This document shows positions 7,164-14,128 of a stretch of DNA of 37,444 bases, in pieces. The translations under genes and the position numbers were made by a program. Each line of letters starts with the position of its first letter. Position 1 is the stretch's first letter. The notes below the pieces were generated by a model that ran no database searches, was not told the DNA's origin, and was given only the letters and a program-made list of their open reading frames with translations. Source of the DNA: UBA6220 sp041651335 (GTDB lineage Bacteria; Patescibacteriota; Minisyncoccia; Minisyncoccales; Minisyncoccaceae); assembly GCA_041651335.1 (NCBI GenBank), contig JBAZJL010000008.1, positions 1 to 37,444 on the forward strand. Direction: 5' to 3'.

Positions 7164-8231
7164 ATGGATTATAATAATTATTTACAACAACTTTTATTCT
7201 TAGCCATTCAAAAAGAGGCTTCGGATTTGCATTTGGTAGCTGGCCACCCGCCGGTTTTAAGAATCAGCCGTAAACTAATAGCCTTGCCAAAGGATAAAAA
7301 ATTATCAGCTACTGATACTGAAGGCTTGTGTTTGGCTTTATTAACAGATATTCAAAAAGAAAAGTTTTTTCAACAAAAAGAAATCGATTTTTCTTATGAG
7401 CTTGCTGGAGTGGGGCGTTTTCGGGTGAATATTTATTATCAATTAGGCACTTTTGCCGCTGCACTTCGAGCTGTTTCTAATAAAATAAGAAGCTTGGAAG
7501 AATTGGGCTTGCCTCAACAATTACATCGTTTTACCGAGGCAATGCAAGGTTTTGTTTTGATTACTGGTCCGGCTAGCCATGGAAAAAGTACTACCTTAGC
7601 TGGAATGATTGACGAAATCAATCGGACTAGGGCTTGTAACATTATTACAATCGAAGATCCAATTGAATATATTTTTGAACACGATAAAGCAATTATTAGC
7701 CAGCGGGAATTATCAGCTGATACGCTTTCTTTTTCTCGCGCCCTGAAATCAACTTTTCGAGAAGATCCAGATGTAATTATGGTAGGGGAAATGAGAGATC
7801 AAGAAACTATTGCCACAGCCATTACTGCGGCCGAAACTGGACATTTGGTTTTTGCCACTTTGCACACTAATTCAGCTTCGCAAACAATAAACAGAATCGT
7901 TGACGCTTTTAGCGGAGAACAACAAAATCAAATTCGAGCCCAGCTTTCCAGTTCATTATTGGGAATTGTTTCTCAAAGATTAATTCCGTCTTTAAATGGA
8001 AATACTGTTCCAGCTTGTGAAATTTTATTTAATACTCAGGCAGTTGCCAATATTATTAGAGAAAACAAAGTTTATGAATTGCCTTTAGTGATAGACACGT
8101 CTTCGGATTTGGGAATGATTTCTTTAAATAGGGCTTTAGCAGAATTAGTTCGAAAAAAAACAGTTACCTTGGAGAGCGCTTTAAACTATTCTCCAAATGT
8201 TAAAGAATTAAAGAAAATAATATTACAATGA
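7164..8231 (+). CDS. pilT: Pilus retraction ATPase PilT
   Basis: This 355-aa ATPase has the PilT start (QKEASDLHLVAGHPPVLRI), Walker A GPASHGKSTT (about 135-144), the Asp box IITIEDPIEYIF, Walker B DPDVIMVGEMRDQET, the His box FATLHTNSA, and the C-terminal GIVSQRLIPS that corresponds to the PilT retraction motif region. No zinc CxxC pair is present, which separates it from PilB. The Walker A inner residues are A-S-H instead of the usual T-G-S, but the GxxxxGKS/T pattern is kept. It should retract the pilus, a step needed for twitching and DNA uptake. The stop overlaps the pilC start (ATGA at 8228-8231), implying translational coupling. Confidence 0.93.
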   Translation: MDYNNYLQQLLFLAIQKEASDLHLVAGHPPVLRISRKLIALPKDKKLSATDTEGLCLALLTDIQKEKFFQQKEIDFSYELAGVGRFRVNIYYQLGTFAAALRAVSNKIRSLEELGLPQQLHRFTEAMQGFVLITGPASHGKSTTLAGMIDEINRTRACNIITIEDPIEYIFEHDKAIISQRELSADTLSFSRALKSTFREDPDVIMVGEMRDQETIATAITAAETGHLVFATLHTNSASQTINRIVDAFSGEQQNQIRAQLSSSLLGIVSQRLIPSLNGNTVPACEILFNTQAVANIIRENKVYELPLVIDTSSDLGMISLNRALAELVRKKTVTLESALNYSPNVKELKKIILQ

Positions 8232-9448
8232 AATATTTTTATCAAGCCAAAGATTTTGAAGGCCGAACTATTGTTGGCACCATGGAAGCTTCAAATAGAG
8301 AAGAAGTTTTAGACGCCTTAAGCAATAAAGGGTTATTTGCTGTTTCTCTTGAAGAAAAAGAAAGCCAGTCGTTTGGTGATTTAAAATTTTCTTTGCCATT
8401 TTTGGGTCGAATTTCCCAAAAAGATATTGTAATGTTTTCTCGAGAATTAGCAATTATGATTGATAGTAATGTTTCTCCAGCCGAAGCTTTGGATGCTTTG
8501 GCTACTCAAGCAAATAACAAAAAAATGAAAGAAAAGATTGCTCGAGTCGCAGCTGATGTTCGGGGCGGAACTTTGCTATCAAAAGCCTTTTCTCGCTATC
8601 CCGAGCTTTTTTCTATTTTTTATGTGAACATGGTAAAATCTGGAGAAATATCTGGCGATTTGCCAAAAATTTTGGAGAGAACCGCGGATCACGTGGAAAG
8701 TGAATATAATATCCGAACAAAAGCTATGGGTGCTATGACTTATCCCATTGTGATTTTACTTATTTTTGTTTTGATTTTTATTGTGATTATGGTTTTTGTT
8801 GTACCCGGCTTGGTTAAGGTTTTAACTTCTAGCGGCCAAGCGTTGCCGTTTACTACGCAAATAATAATTGCGATTTCTGATTTTTTTGTAAATCAATGGT
8901 ATTTGGCGGTGGCAGTGGCTGGAGGAATCGGAGCATTCTTTTATTATTATCCCAGAACAAAAGAAGGAAAAGATGTTTTTGATGCTTTGATTTTAAAACT
9001 TCCGGTTTTTGGCAATTTTTTTAGAAATCTTTACATTGCGCGATTTGCAGAAAATTTATCAACTTTGATTTCTGCCGGTATTCCGATTGCTGATGCCTTG
9101 GAAGTAGTAGCAGATTTAATCGGCAACAATGTTTATCGTCGAATTATTTTAGACACTAAAAATAGAGTAATAAAAGGAGAGGGGATTAGCCATGCTTTAA
9201 CAATTCATGAAAAAGAAGTAACGCCCTTATTTGTGCAAATGGCTTCGGTGGGAGAAAAAACCGGGCGGCTTGACTCTTCGCTTTTAAATATTGTTAGATT
9301 TTTTAAAAGAGAAGCAGAAATTTTCATTGATTCTTTGGCCAGCATTATCGAGCCAATAATGATTATTGGTTTGGCAGTTATGGTTGGATTTTTGGTTGCC
9401 GCAGTTTTATTGCCTATTTATCAAATCAGCACTACGATTCCAACTTAA
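8228..9448 (+). CDS. pilC: Inner-membrane platform protein PilC (GspF family)
   Basis: The 406-aa protein shows the family layout. A short N-terminal region (YFYQAKDFEGRTIVGTMEA) is followed by two repeated GspF cytoplasmic domains, the first starting KDIVMFSRELAIMIDSNVSPAEAL and the second IARFAENLSTLISAGIPIADALE. Three membrane segments lie at about 170-195, 220-240 and 375-400. PilC is the rotor-like platform in the membrane that transfers PilB or PilT motion to pilin subunits (family knowledge). Length and motifs are normal. It ends the pilus machinery operon, and the first pilin promoter starts only five bases after its stop. Confidence 0.95.
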   Translation: MKYFYQAKDFEGRTIVGTMEASNREEVLDALSNKGLFAVSLEEKESQSFGDLKFSLPFLGRISQKDIVMFSRELAIMIDSNVSPAEALDALATQANNKKMKEKIARVAADVRGGTLLSKAFSRYPELFSIFYVNMVKSGEISGDLPKILERTADHVESEYNIRTKAMGAMTYPIVILLIFVLIFIVIMVFVVPGLVKVLTSSGQALPFTTQIIIAISDFFVNQWYLAVAVAGGIGAFFYYYPRTKEGKDVFDALILKLPVFGNFFRNLYIARFAENLSTLISAGIPIADALEVVADLIGNNVYRRIILDTKNRVIKGEGISHALTIHEKEVTPLFVQMASVGEKTGRLDSSLLNIVRFFKREAEIFIDSLASIIEPIMIIGLAVMVGFLVAAVLLPIYQISTTIPT

Positions 9449-9452
9449 TGAT

Positions 9453-9480
9453 TTGCGTTTTATAGATTATTTGCTAAAAT
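9453..9480 (+). promoter_or_regulatory. Promoter of pilin gene 1
   Basis: TTGCGT (9453-9458), a 16-bp spacer and TAAAAT (9475-9480). The same -10 sequence and the same leader motif follow at identical distance in all four pilin genes. The -35 and spacer differ from the other three. Confidence 0.6.
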
Positions 9481-9498
9481 TGATTAGTAAACATAAAC

Positions 9499-9692
9499 AA
9501 AGGTCGGATAAATAAAAAAATAAAACATTTCAAAAAAATGACAATGAAAAAAGGTTTTACTTTAATTGAGCTTTTGGTCGTTATCGCGATCATTGGTATT
9601 TTGTCCGGCTTGATTATCGTGTCTATGGGTGGAGCTCAAAATTCAGCCAAAGACGCTCGAATCAAGACTAGCATGGATCAAATGAGAACTGT
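9499..9692 (+). repeat. 194-bp direct repeat, copy A (pilin 1 leader and N-terminal coding)
   Basis: This block matches 10098-10291 base for base. It spans the leader motif AAAGGTCGG, the start codon and the first ~51 codons. Identity stops abruptly in the codons after MRTV, where the C-terminal parts diverge. Bases 9489-9617 also match 11203-11331 exactly, and the segment from about 9530 to 9627 matches 10665-10762. Confidence 0.95.
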
Positions 9693-9990
9693 TGCTGAGC
9701 TTTATAAAATGACAACAGGAGCAGGCACTTCTTATGGTACTGCTGTGGCAGCTGGCACTTGCGCTTCTGCTGGATTTGCTACTTCTACTGATGGGGCAAT
9801 GTTATGTACAGATATCAATGCTCAAGGAGGAGCAGCCGCCGCCTTGAATATTGGTACTGGTGGCACGACTTATTGTTTTTCCAAGGCTTTGAATTCAGGA
9901 AGCTTGTATCAATGTATTGATTCTACTGGAGCTGTAAAAACAAGCGCGACTGCTATTTGTGCATCTGGAGTTTACGCTTGTCCAAACTAA
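9538..9990 (+). CDS. Major type IV pilin, tandem copy 1
   Basis: This 150-aa prepilin has the leader MTMKKG, cleavage before FTLIELLVVIAIIGILSG, and the conserved Glu at +5. A second ATG two codons later is an equally possible start. The hydrophobic helix is followed by a helical region rich in charged residues (DARIKTSMDQMRTVAELYK), then a Gly/Ala/Thr-rich globular part. The C-terminus has the pattern YC...CIDSTG...C...CPN; six Cys in all, probably forming disulfides outside the cell (inference). It encodes the pilus subunit processed by the prepilin peptidase at 15487. Bases 9499-9692 are identical to the corresponding part of copy 2, including silent sites. It has its own promoter and terminator. 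Confidence 0.93.
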   Translation: MTMKKGFTLIELLVVIAIIGILSGLIIVSMGGAQNSAKDARIKTSMDQMRTVAELYKMTTGAGTSYGTAVAAGTCASAGFATSTDGAMLCTDINAQGGAAAALNIGTGGTTYCFSKALNSGSLYQCIDSTGAVKTSATAICASGVYACPN

Positions 9991-10003
9991 TTTAATTAGA
10001 TTT

Positions 10004-10039
10004 AAAATCCCCTTTCAAGCAAAGGGGATTTTATTTTTT
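10004..10039 (+). terminator. Intrinsic terminator after pilin 1
   Basis: AAAATCCCCTTT (10004-10015), loop CAAGC and AAAGGGGATTTT (10021-10032) give a 12-bp stem followed by ATTTTTT. It isolates pilin 1 from pilin 2. Confidence 0.9.
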
Positions 10040-10049
10040 AAAAAAGTGC

Positions 10050-10079
10050 TTGACGAAAACTATTTTCCCTTGGTAAAAT
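10050..10079 (+). promoter_or_regulatory. Promoter of pilin gene 2
   Basis: TTGACG (10050-10055), 18-bp spacer, TAAAAT (10074-10079) with TGG before the -10 (extended -10). Bases 10027-10084 are identical to 11142-11199 at pilin 4. Confidence 0.8.
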
Positions 10080-10097
10080 GTATTCGGAAACACAAAT

Positions 10098-10291
10098 AAA
10101 GGTCGGATAAATAAAAAAATAAAACATTTCAAAAAAATGACAATGAAAAAAGGTTTTACTTTAATTGAGCTTTTGGTCGTTATCGCGATCATTGGTATTT
10201 TGTCCGGCTTGATTATCGTGTCTATGGGTGGAGCTCAAAATTCAGCCAAAGACGCTCGAATCAAGACTAGCATGGATCAAATGAGAACTGT
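10098..10291 (+). repeat. 194-bp direct repeat, copy B (pilin 2)
   Basis: Identical to 9499-9692, spanning leader motif to codon ~51. The identity covers third codon positions and noncoding leader, so it reflects recent duplication or gene conversion rather than protein-level selection alone. Confidence 0.95.
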
Positions 10292-10547
10292 GGGTGCTCT
10301 TTATTACAATACTAACAGCACTTATGGAACAGGCGTTGCTGGAGCTGCTACTAATTTTACCGGAACTGGTGAAGGCTTAATGCTTTTTAATGATATCGAT
10401 AATCAAAACGGTGACGGTGATATTGAATTTGTTGCTGGTACTGGAGTATATTGCTTTTCCGCAGAAATGAACTCAGGCACAATGTGTATTGATTCTACAG
10501 GAAAAGTTGGATCAGCTGTTTGCAACACTGCTACTGCTTGTCCATAA
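10137..10547 (+). CDS. Major type IV pilin, tandem copy 2
   Basis: A 136-aa prepilin with the same leader MTMKKG and N-terminal helix as copy 1; the first 51 codons are identical at DNA level. After MDQMRTV the sequence diverges into a shorter globular domain with less Ala. It ends VYCFSAEMNSGTMCIDSTG with later VC and ACP, so four Cys occupy the conserved C-terminal positions. The protein would be inserted in the membrane, processed, methylated at the new N-terminal Phe and polymerised. It has its own promoter and terminator, so it can be expressed independently of its neighbours. The start could be either ATG of MTMKKG. Confidence 0.93.
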   Translation: MTMKKGFTLIELLVVIAIIGILSGLIIVSMGGAQNSAKDARIKTSMDQMRTVGALYYNTNSTYGTGVAGAATNFTGTGEGLMLFNDIDNQNGDGDIEFVAGTGVYCFSAEMNSGTMCIDSTGKVGSAVCNTATACP

Positions 10548-10559
10548 AGCTAAAAAATT

Positions 10560-10588
10560 AAAATCCCCTTAATAAAAGGGGATTTTTT
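10560..10588 (+). terminator. Intrinsic terminator after pilin 2
   Basis: AAAATCCCCTT (10560-10570), loop AATAA and AAGGGGATTTT (10576-10586), with T residues to 10588. The -35 of pilin 3 begins two bases later, so terminator and next promoter are fused. Confidence 0.9.
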
Positions 10589-10589
10589 C

Positions 10590-10619
10590 TTGACTTAAAT
10601 TATTAATAATTGATAAAAT
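10590..10619 (+). promoter_or_regulatory. Promoter of pilin gene 3
   Basis: TTGACT (10590-10595), 18-bp spacer, TAAAAT (10614-10619) preceded by TGA (extended -10). The sequence differs from the other pilin promoters, but the spacing and the distance to AAAGGTCGG are the same. Confidence 0.75.
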
Positions 10620-10672
10620 AAGATTAGAAATATAAATAAAGGTCGGAAGAAAACAATTTAAATCTCAAAAAA

Positions 10673-11104
10673 ATGACAATGAAAAAAGGTTTTACTTTAA
10701 TTGAGCTTTTGGTCGTTATCGCGATCATTGGTATTTTGTCCGGCTTGATTATCGTGTCTATGAATAGTGCTAACAATTCAGCGAAAAATGCAAGAATCCA
10801 ATCTGATTTGGATCAATTAAGAACCGTAGCCATGCTTTATTCTTTGGGTCAATCACCCAATACTTTTATTGGCTACAGCGGAGCTGGCACATCAGCTTCG
10901 GTTTTAATTGCTGATATTCTTGCTCAAGCTCCAGCAACCCAGCCTACGATTCCAGCACCAACTGCTACTGGTTATTGTGCAGTTTATTCTATTTGGCCAA
11001 CAGGAAGCACCAGTACTTATTGGTGCGTGGACAGTGTTGGAAATTCTGTTCGTTTAACTGGAACTTTGGCCAATTGTTCTGGTGCAGTTACTACTTGTCG
11101 CTAA
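10673..11104 (+). CDS. Major type IV pilin, tandem copy 3
   Basis: A 143-aa prepilin with the same MTMKKG leader and helix; bases 10665-10762 match copy 1 exactly, then the sequence diverges at SMNSANNSAKNARIQSDLDQLRTV. The globular part is rich in Ala, Thr and Pro (QAPATQPTIPAPTATG) and ends with YCAVYS...YWCVDSVG...C...TCR, again four Cys at the family positions. It is the most divergent of the four in the leader and early coding region. It has its own promoter and terminator. Probably an alternative major subunit or a variant of the same subunit; which copies are expressed cannot be told from sequence. Confidence 0.93.
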   Translation: MTMKKGFTLIELLVVIAIIGILSGLIIVSMNSANNSAKNARIQSDLDQLRTVAMLYSLGQSPNTFIGYSGAGTSASVLIADILAQAPATQPTIPAPTATGYCAVYSIWPTGSTSTYWCVDSVGNSVRLTGTLANCSGAVTTCR

Positions 11105-11116
11105 AGTTTTTAAAAA

Positions 11117-11154
11117 TAAAATCTTCTTTCCAATAAAAGGAGATTTTATTTTTT
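11117..11154 (+). terminator. Intrinsic terminator after pilin 3
   Basis: TAAAATCTTCTTT (11117-11129) pairs with AAAGGAGATTTTA (11136-11148) with one G-U wobble, followed by TTTTTT. The right arm belongs to the 58-bp block shared with pilin 2's upstream region. Confidence 0.85.
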
Positions 11155-11164
11155 AAAAAAGTGC

Positions 11165-11194
11165 TTGACGAAAACTATTTTCCCTTGGTAAAAT
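11165..11194 (+). promoter_or_regulatory. Promoter of pilin gene 4
   Basis: TTGACG (11165-11170), 18-bp spacer, TAAAAT (11189-11194), with extended -10 TGG. It is identical to the pilin 2 promoter. Confidence 0.8.
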
Positions 11195-11251
11195 GTATTT
11201 GGAAACATAAACAAAGGTCGGATAAATAAAAAAATAAAACATTTCAAAAAA

Positions 11252-11722
11252 ATGACAATGAAAAAAGGTTTTACTTTAATTGAGCTTTTGGTCGTTATCG
11301 CGATCATTGGTATTTTGTCCGGCTTGATTATTGTGTCTATGAATGGGGCCAATAATTCTGCTCGAGACGCCAGAATCAAAGCCAATATGGATCAAATAAG
11401 AACCACAGCCGAGCTTTTTAAATTTACTGCTGGCAATGGCGCTTATTGTTCTGGAACAGCTTGTTCTGCTGCCATTACCGCCCCTGGAGATTTAACAGAC
11501 GCATCTCACTTTATGAATGCTTCTTATGCTGACGCTTCTAGGCTTTACAGCGATATTGGCACTCAGGTGACTGGTACTCGTATTATGAACATTGCTATTA
11601 GTGGGGCTGGATATTGTATCCAAACTCCTTTAAATGGAGGTGGCGCCTATTGTGTTGACAGTAATGGATTAGTGGGAAGCACAAATGTTTCCTGCACTGT
11701 TAGCCACGGCACTTGCAACTAG
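11252..11722 (+). CDS. Major type IV pilin, tandem copy 4
   Basis: A 156-aa prepilin with leader MTMKKG and the same helix; bases 11203-11331 are identical to copy 1, then single changes accumulate. The body (SARDARIKANMDQIRTTAELFKF) is followed by an insert with an extra Cys pair (AYCSGTACS) and a C-terminus YCIQTPLNGGGAYCVDSNG...C...TCN, six Cys in total. The promoter matches copy 2 while the leader matches copy 1, so the gene looks mosaic. It is the last pilin of the tandem set and ends before a strong terminator. Confidence 0.93.
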   Translation: MTMKKGFTLIELLVVIAIIGILSGLIIVSMNGANNSARDARIKANMDQIRTTAELFKFTAGNGAYCSGTACSAAITAPGDLTDASHFMNASYADASRLYSDIGTQVTGTRIMNIAISGAGYCIQTPLNGGGAYCVDSNGLVGSTNVSCTVSHGTCN

Positions 11723-11740
11723 TTTAAAAATTTCAAACTT

Positions 11741-11771
11741 AGCCTCCCCCAAAAAGGGAGGTTTTGTTTTT
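11741..11771 (+). terminator. Intrinsic terminator closing the pilin array
   Basis: CCTCCC (11743-11748) pairs with GGGAGG (11756-11761) across a CCAAAAA loop, extended by A-U and G-U pairs. It is followed by TTTTGTTTTT. It is unrelated in sequence to the three other pilin terminators. Confidence 0.88.
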
Positions 11772-11781
11772 AAAAACAAAG

Positions 11782-11810
11782 TTGCCAGAAAACAAAAATA
11801 ATGATTTAAT
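11782..11810 (+). promoter_or_regulatory. Promoter of the glycosyltransferase-like genes
   Basis: TTGCCA (11782-11787), 17-bp spacer, TTTAAT (11805-11810) preceded by TGA. It lies 21 bp before the start of the large membrane protein. Confidence 0.6.
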
Positions 11811-11831
11811 AGAAAAATCAGCATTTTTATT

Positions 11832-14126
11832 ATGAATTTTAATTTTGATTTTCGAAAAATATTTAATGAGAATTCCTTAATTTGGATAATAATTTCCGTT
11901 ATCTTAATTTATGTTTTAAATCCGATTTTAACCAATCAGATTTTAATTGGTTGGGATTTGCCGGCGCATTATTATTTGGTTGAGCAAATGCTTTATTTAT
12001 TAGAGCAGGGCAAGATTAGCGCTTTTAATATTTATGGATTTGCTGGTTATCCTATTTTTACTTTTTATAACCCCCTGCCTTATTTAATAGTGTGTTTAGT
12101 TTATTTGCTTAGTTTTAAAGCTTTGCCTTTGGCTTTTTGTTTTAACTTTGTTCTTTTTCTTTTGCCATTTTTCTTTTTAATTTCAATTTATTATACTGCT
12201 CAAGTTTTTTTTAATGATAAAAGAATTACCCAAGCAAGCCTGATTTTTGGATTTTTAACGCTTTTTCTTATTGGCAACAATGGCTTAGGCCTAACCTCCC
12301 AAATGAATGTGGGCTTATTTCTTAATGCTTTTGCTTGTCCGATAATGATTTTTTTATTTGGGACCTTGGAAAAAAACCGGCAAACAAAAAATAAAAAATA
12401 TTTAGTCTGGTCAATTATTTTATTTTCGATTCTTGTTCTAAGCCATATTTTTACAGCTTTGTTTTTTTGTTTTGTTTTTTTAATTTATGCTTTTTTTTAT
12501 TTTCGTCAAAACTGGAAACAATTATTTCTTTTCGGCTTATGTTCTGCTATCTTAACTAGTTTTTGGTGGGTTCCTTTTCTTTTGAATATTGGCTATACTT
12601 CGGCTCAAAATATTGTCACGACAACCGGGGTAGATCCATTTTATAGTGTTTTTCCAAAGTTTTTATTTGGTTTTTTCTTGTTTGTTTTTTCAATTTTAGG
12701 GTTGATTCGTTTAATTAATCAAAAATCATATTTTTTACCCACCTTATTCATTGCTTCTTTTTTGCTTATCCCTAGAGACGTGATTAATTATTTGATTAAA
12801 TTGCCCATTCATTATTATCGCTTTGTTTCTGATGTGGCGATTGTTAATATTTTTATCAGCGCTTGTGGATTTGTTTCTTTTGGCCATTGGATTAATAATT
12901 GGAGTATTTGGAAAAGAAATCATTTTTTGTTTCGTATTCCTTGGCCGAAAATTTTTATTGTTTATTTAGCTTGTTTAATGGTTTCTATCAATCTTAATTT
13001 TTTTGATTTGGAAAAATTTCAAGACGATCTTAATCCAAAATCAAAAGCTTATCAGCAAGATATTGTTGATGCCGAAAAACTAACAGCTTATTTAAAAGAT
13101 AATAATTTAAGCGGTCGAGTTTTAGTTGATCTTGATTCCAATGCTTTGTTAACCAAGCATTATTTTGATTATCTTTTACCCAAAGCTGAAATTTATAATG
13201 CCCGAGGATTGCTTTACGAATCAAGCCTTTCTGGGCGTTATATTTATTCTGAAACCGGAATCTTGTTTGATTATTCAAATTTAATGAGCATTGTTTATTT
13301 TAATAACAAAAACGACGATAAAGATCCGCAAACAATCGAAGCGATTAATGCTGGCCAAGTCCAAAAAATAAAAGATGAAATAAATAAATTGGCAATTTAT
13401 GGCATAAAATATATTGTGGCGGAAAACGCCCGATCGGTTCCGCTAATAGATTTTGTAAATTCTGATGACAATGATTTGGCTATTATTAAAAATACTTTTG
13501 GCCGGTTTACCTTGATTGAAATAAAAAATACTTCTCCTTTTTTTGCAGAAACAGATTATCGGCCGTTTCTGTTTGTGGATAGTGGGGGATTGTTTAAAAA
13601 ACTAAGTTTTGCCGACATTTCACTTCAATGGCAAAGGGCTGGTTTTTCTCTTGATCAACCCCTTATTTATGCCCCCAAAGGGCTTAAAACAGTTTCTAAT
13701 GAAGACCAGAATCGTTTAGGCGGGTATTTGGTCAGTTATCAAAATAAAGATGAAAATTGCCCTTCATTTGCCCAAATGGAATATTGGCAAAAATTTAATA
13801 AGCCGATTATCTTTCTTGATTCAAATAGCGATTGCCCCAGTTTAAGTGATAATTTTTATTTTGTAAAAACAGCAGAAGATTCTTTAGAAATTGGCCAAGC
13901 TTATGATTTGATTGTTAGGCTTAGTAAAAATAAATGGGAATTAAAACCCATTGAATCAAAAATTGAAAGCGAGCGCTTGGAGTTCGCGAGCAATTCCGGT
14001 GTTTTTATCAATTTTTCTTATTTTCCAAAATGGCAAAGCTCTAAAAAAAATCAAACGATTTTTTGGATTACCCCTTCTTTGATGTTTGTTTTTGGAGATG
14101 GCGAAATGATTTTGAATTATAAATAA
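11832..14126 (+). CDS. Large polytopic membrane protein, PTPS-related / GT-C glycosyltransferase-like
   Basis: A 764-aa protein. The first ~400 residues are a series of about ten hydrophobic segments; the rest is a soluble, probably extracytoplasmic domain. The early motif GWDLPAHYYLVEQML followed by GYPIFTFYNPLPYL resembles the first loop of '6-pyruvoyl-tetrahydropterin synthase-related' and YfhO-type membrane proteins, which have a GT-C fold. In GT-C enzymes that loop carries acidic residues for a lipid-linked sugar donor; here Asp follows GW. It may transfer a sugar from a polyprenyl-phosphate carrier to a surface acceptor. The two genes after it and the pilins before it suggest pilin or surface glycan work (inference). 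Enzymatic activity is unproven. The next gene starts after two bases. Confidence 0.7.
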   Translation: MNFNFDFRKIFNENSLIWIIISVILIYVLNPILTNQILIGWDLPAHYYLVEQMLYLLEQGKISAFNIYGFAGYPIFTFYNPLPYLIVCLVYLLSFKALPLAFCFNFVLFLLPFFFLISIYYTAQVFFNDKRITQASLIFGFLTLFLIGNNGLGLTSQMNVGLFLNAFACPIMIFLFGTLEKNRQTKNKKYLVWSIILFSILVLSHIFTALFFCFVFLIYAFFYFRQNWKQLFLFGLCSAILTSFWWVPFLLNIGYTSAQNIVTTTGVDPFYSVFPKFLFGFFLFVFSILGLIRLINQKSYFLPTLFIASFLLIPRDVINYLIKLPIHYYRFVSDVAIVNIFISACGFVSFGHWINNWSIWKRNHFLFRIPWPKIFIVYLACLMVSINLNFFDLEKFQDDLNPKSKAYQQDIVDAEKLTAYLKDNNLSGRVLVDLDSNALLTKHYFDYLLPKAEIYNARGLLYESSLSGRYIYSETGILFDYSNLMSIVYFNNKNDDKDPQTIEAINAGQVQKIKDEINKLAIYGIKYIVAENARSVPLIDFVNSDDNDLAIIKNTFGRFTLIEIKNTSPFFAETDYRPFLFVDSGGLFKKLSFADISLQWQRAGFSLDQPLIYAPKGLKTVSNEDQNRLGGYLVSYQNKDENCPSFAQMEYWQKFNKPIIFLDSNSDCPSLSDNFYFVKTAEDSLEIGQAYDLIVRLSKNKWELKPIESKIESERLEFASNSGVFINFSYFPKWQSSKKNQTIFWITPSLMFVFGDGEMILNYK

Positions 14127-14128
14127 AT

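Noticed and set aside
9499..11331. CRISPR-like repeated blocks
   Set aside because: Repeats are long, coding and spaced by whole genes; no short regular repeat-spacer array or cas gene is present.
11146..11385. 79-codon minus-strand frame over the pilin 4 start
   Set aside because: Antisense shadow of the conserved pilin N-terminal helix; the same type occurs at 37188-37430.
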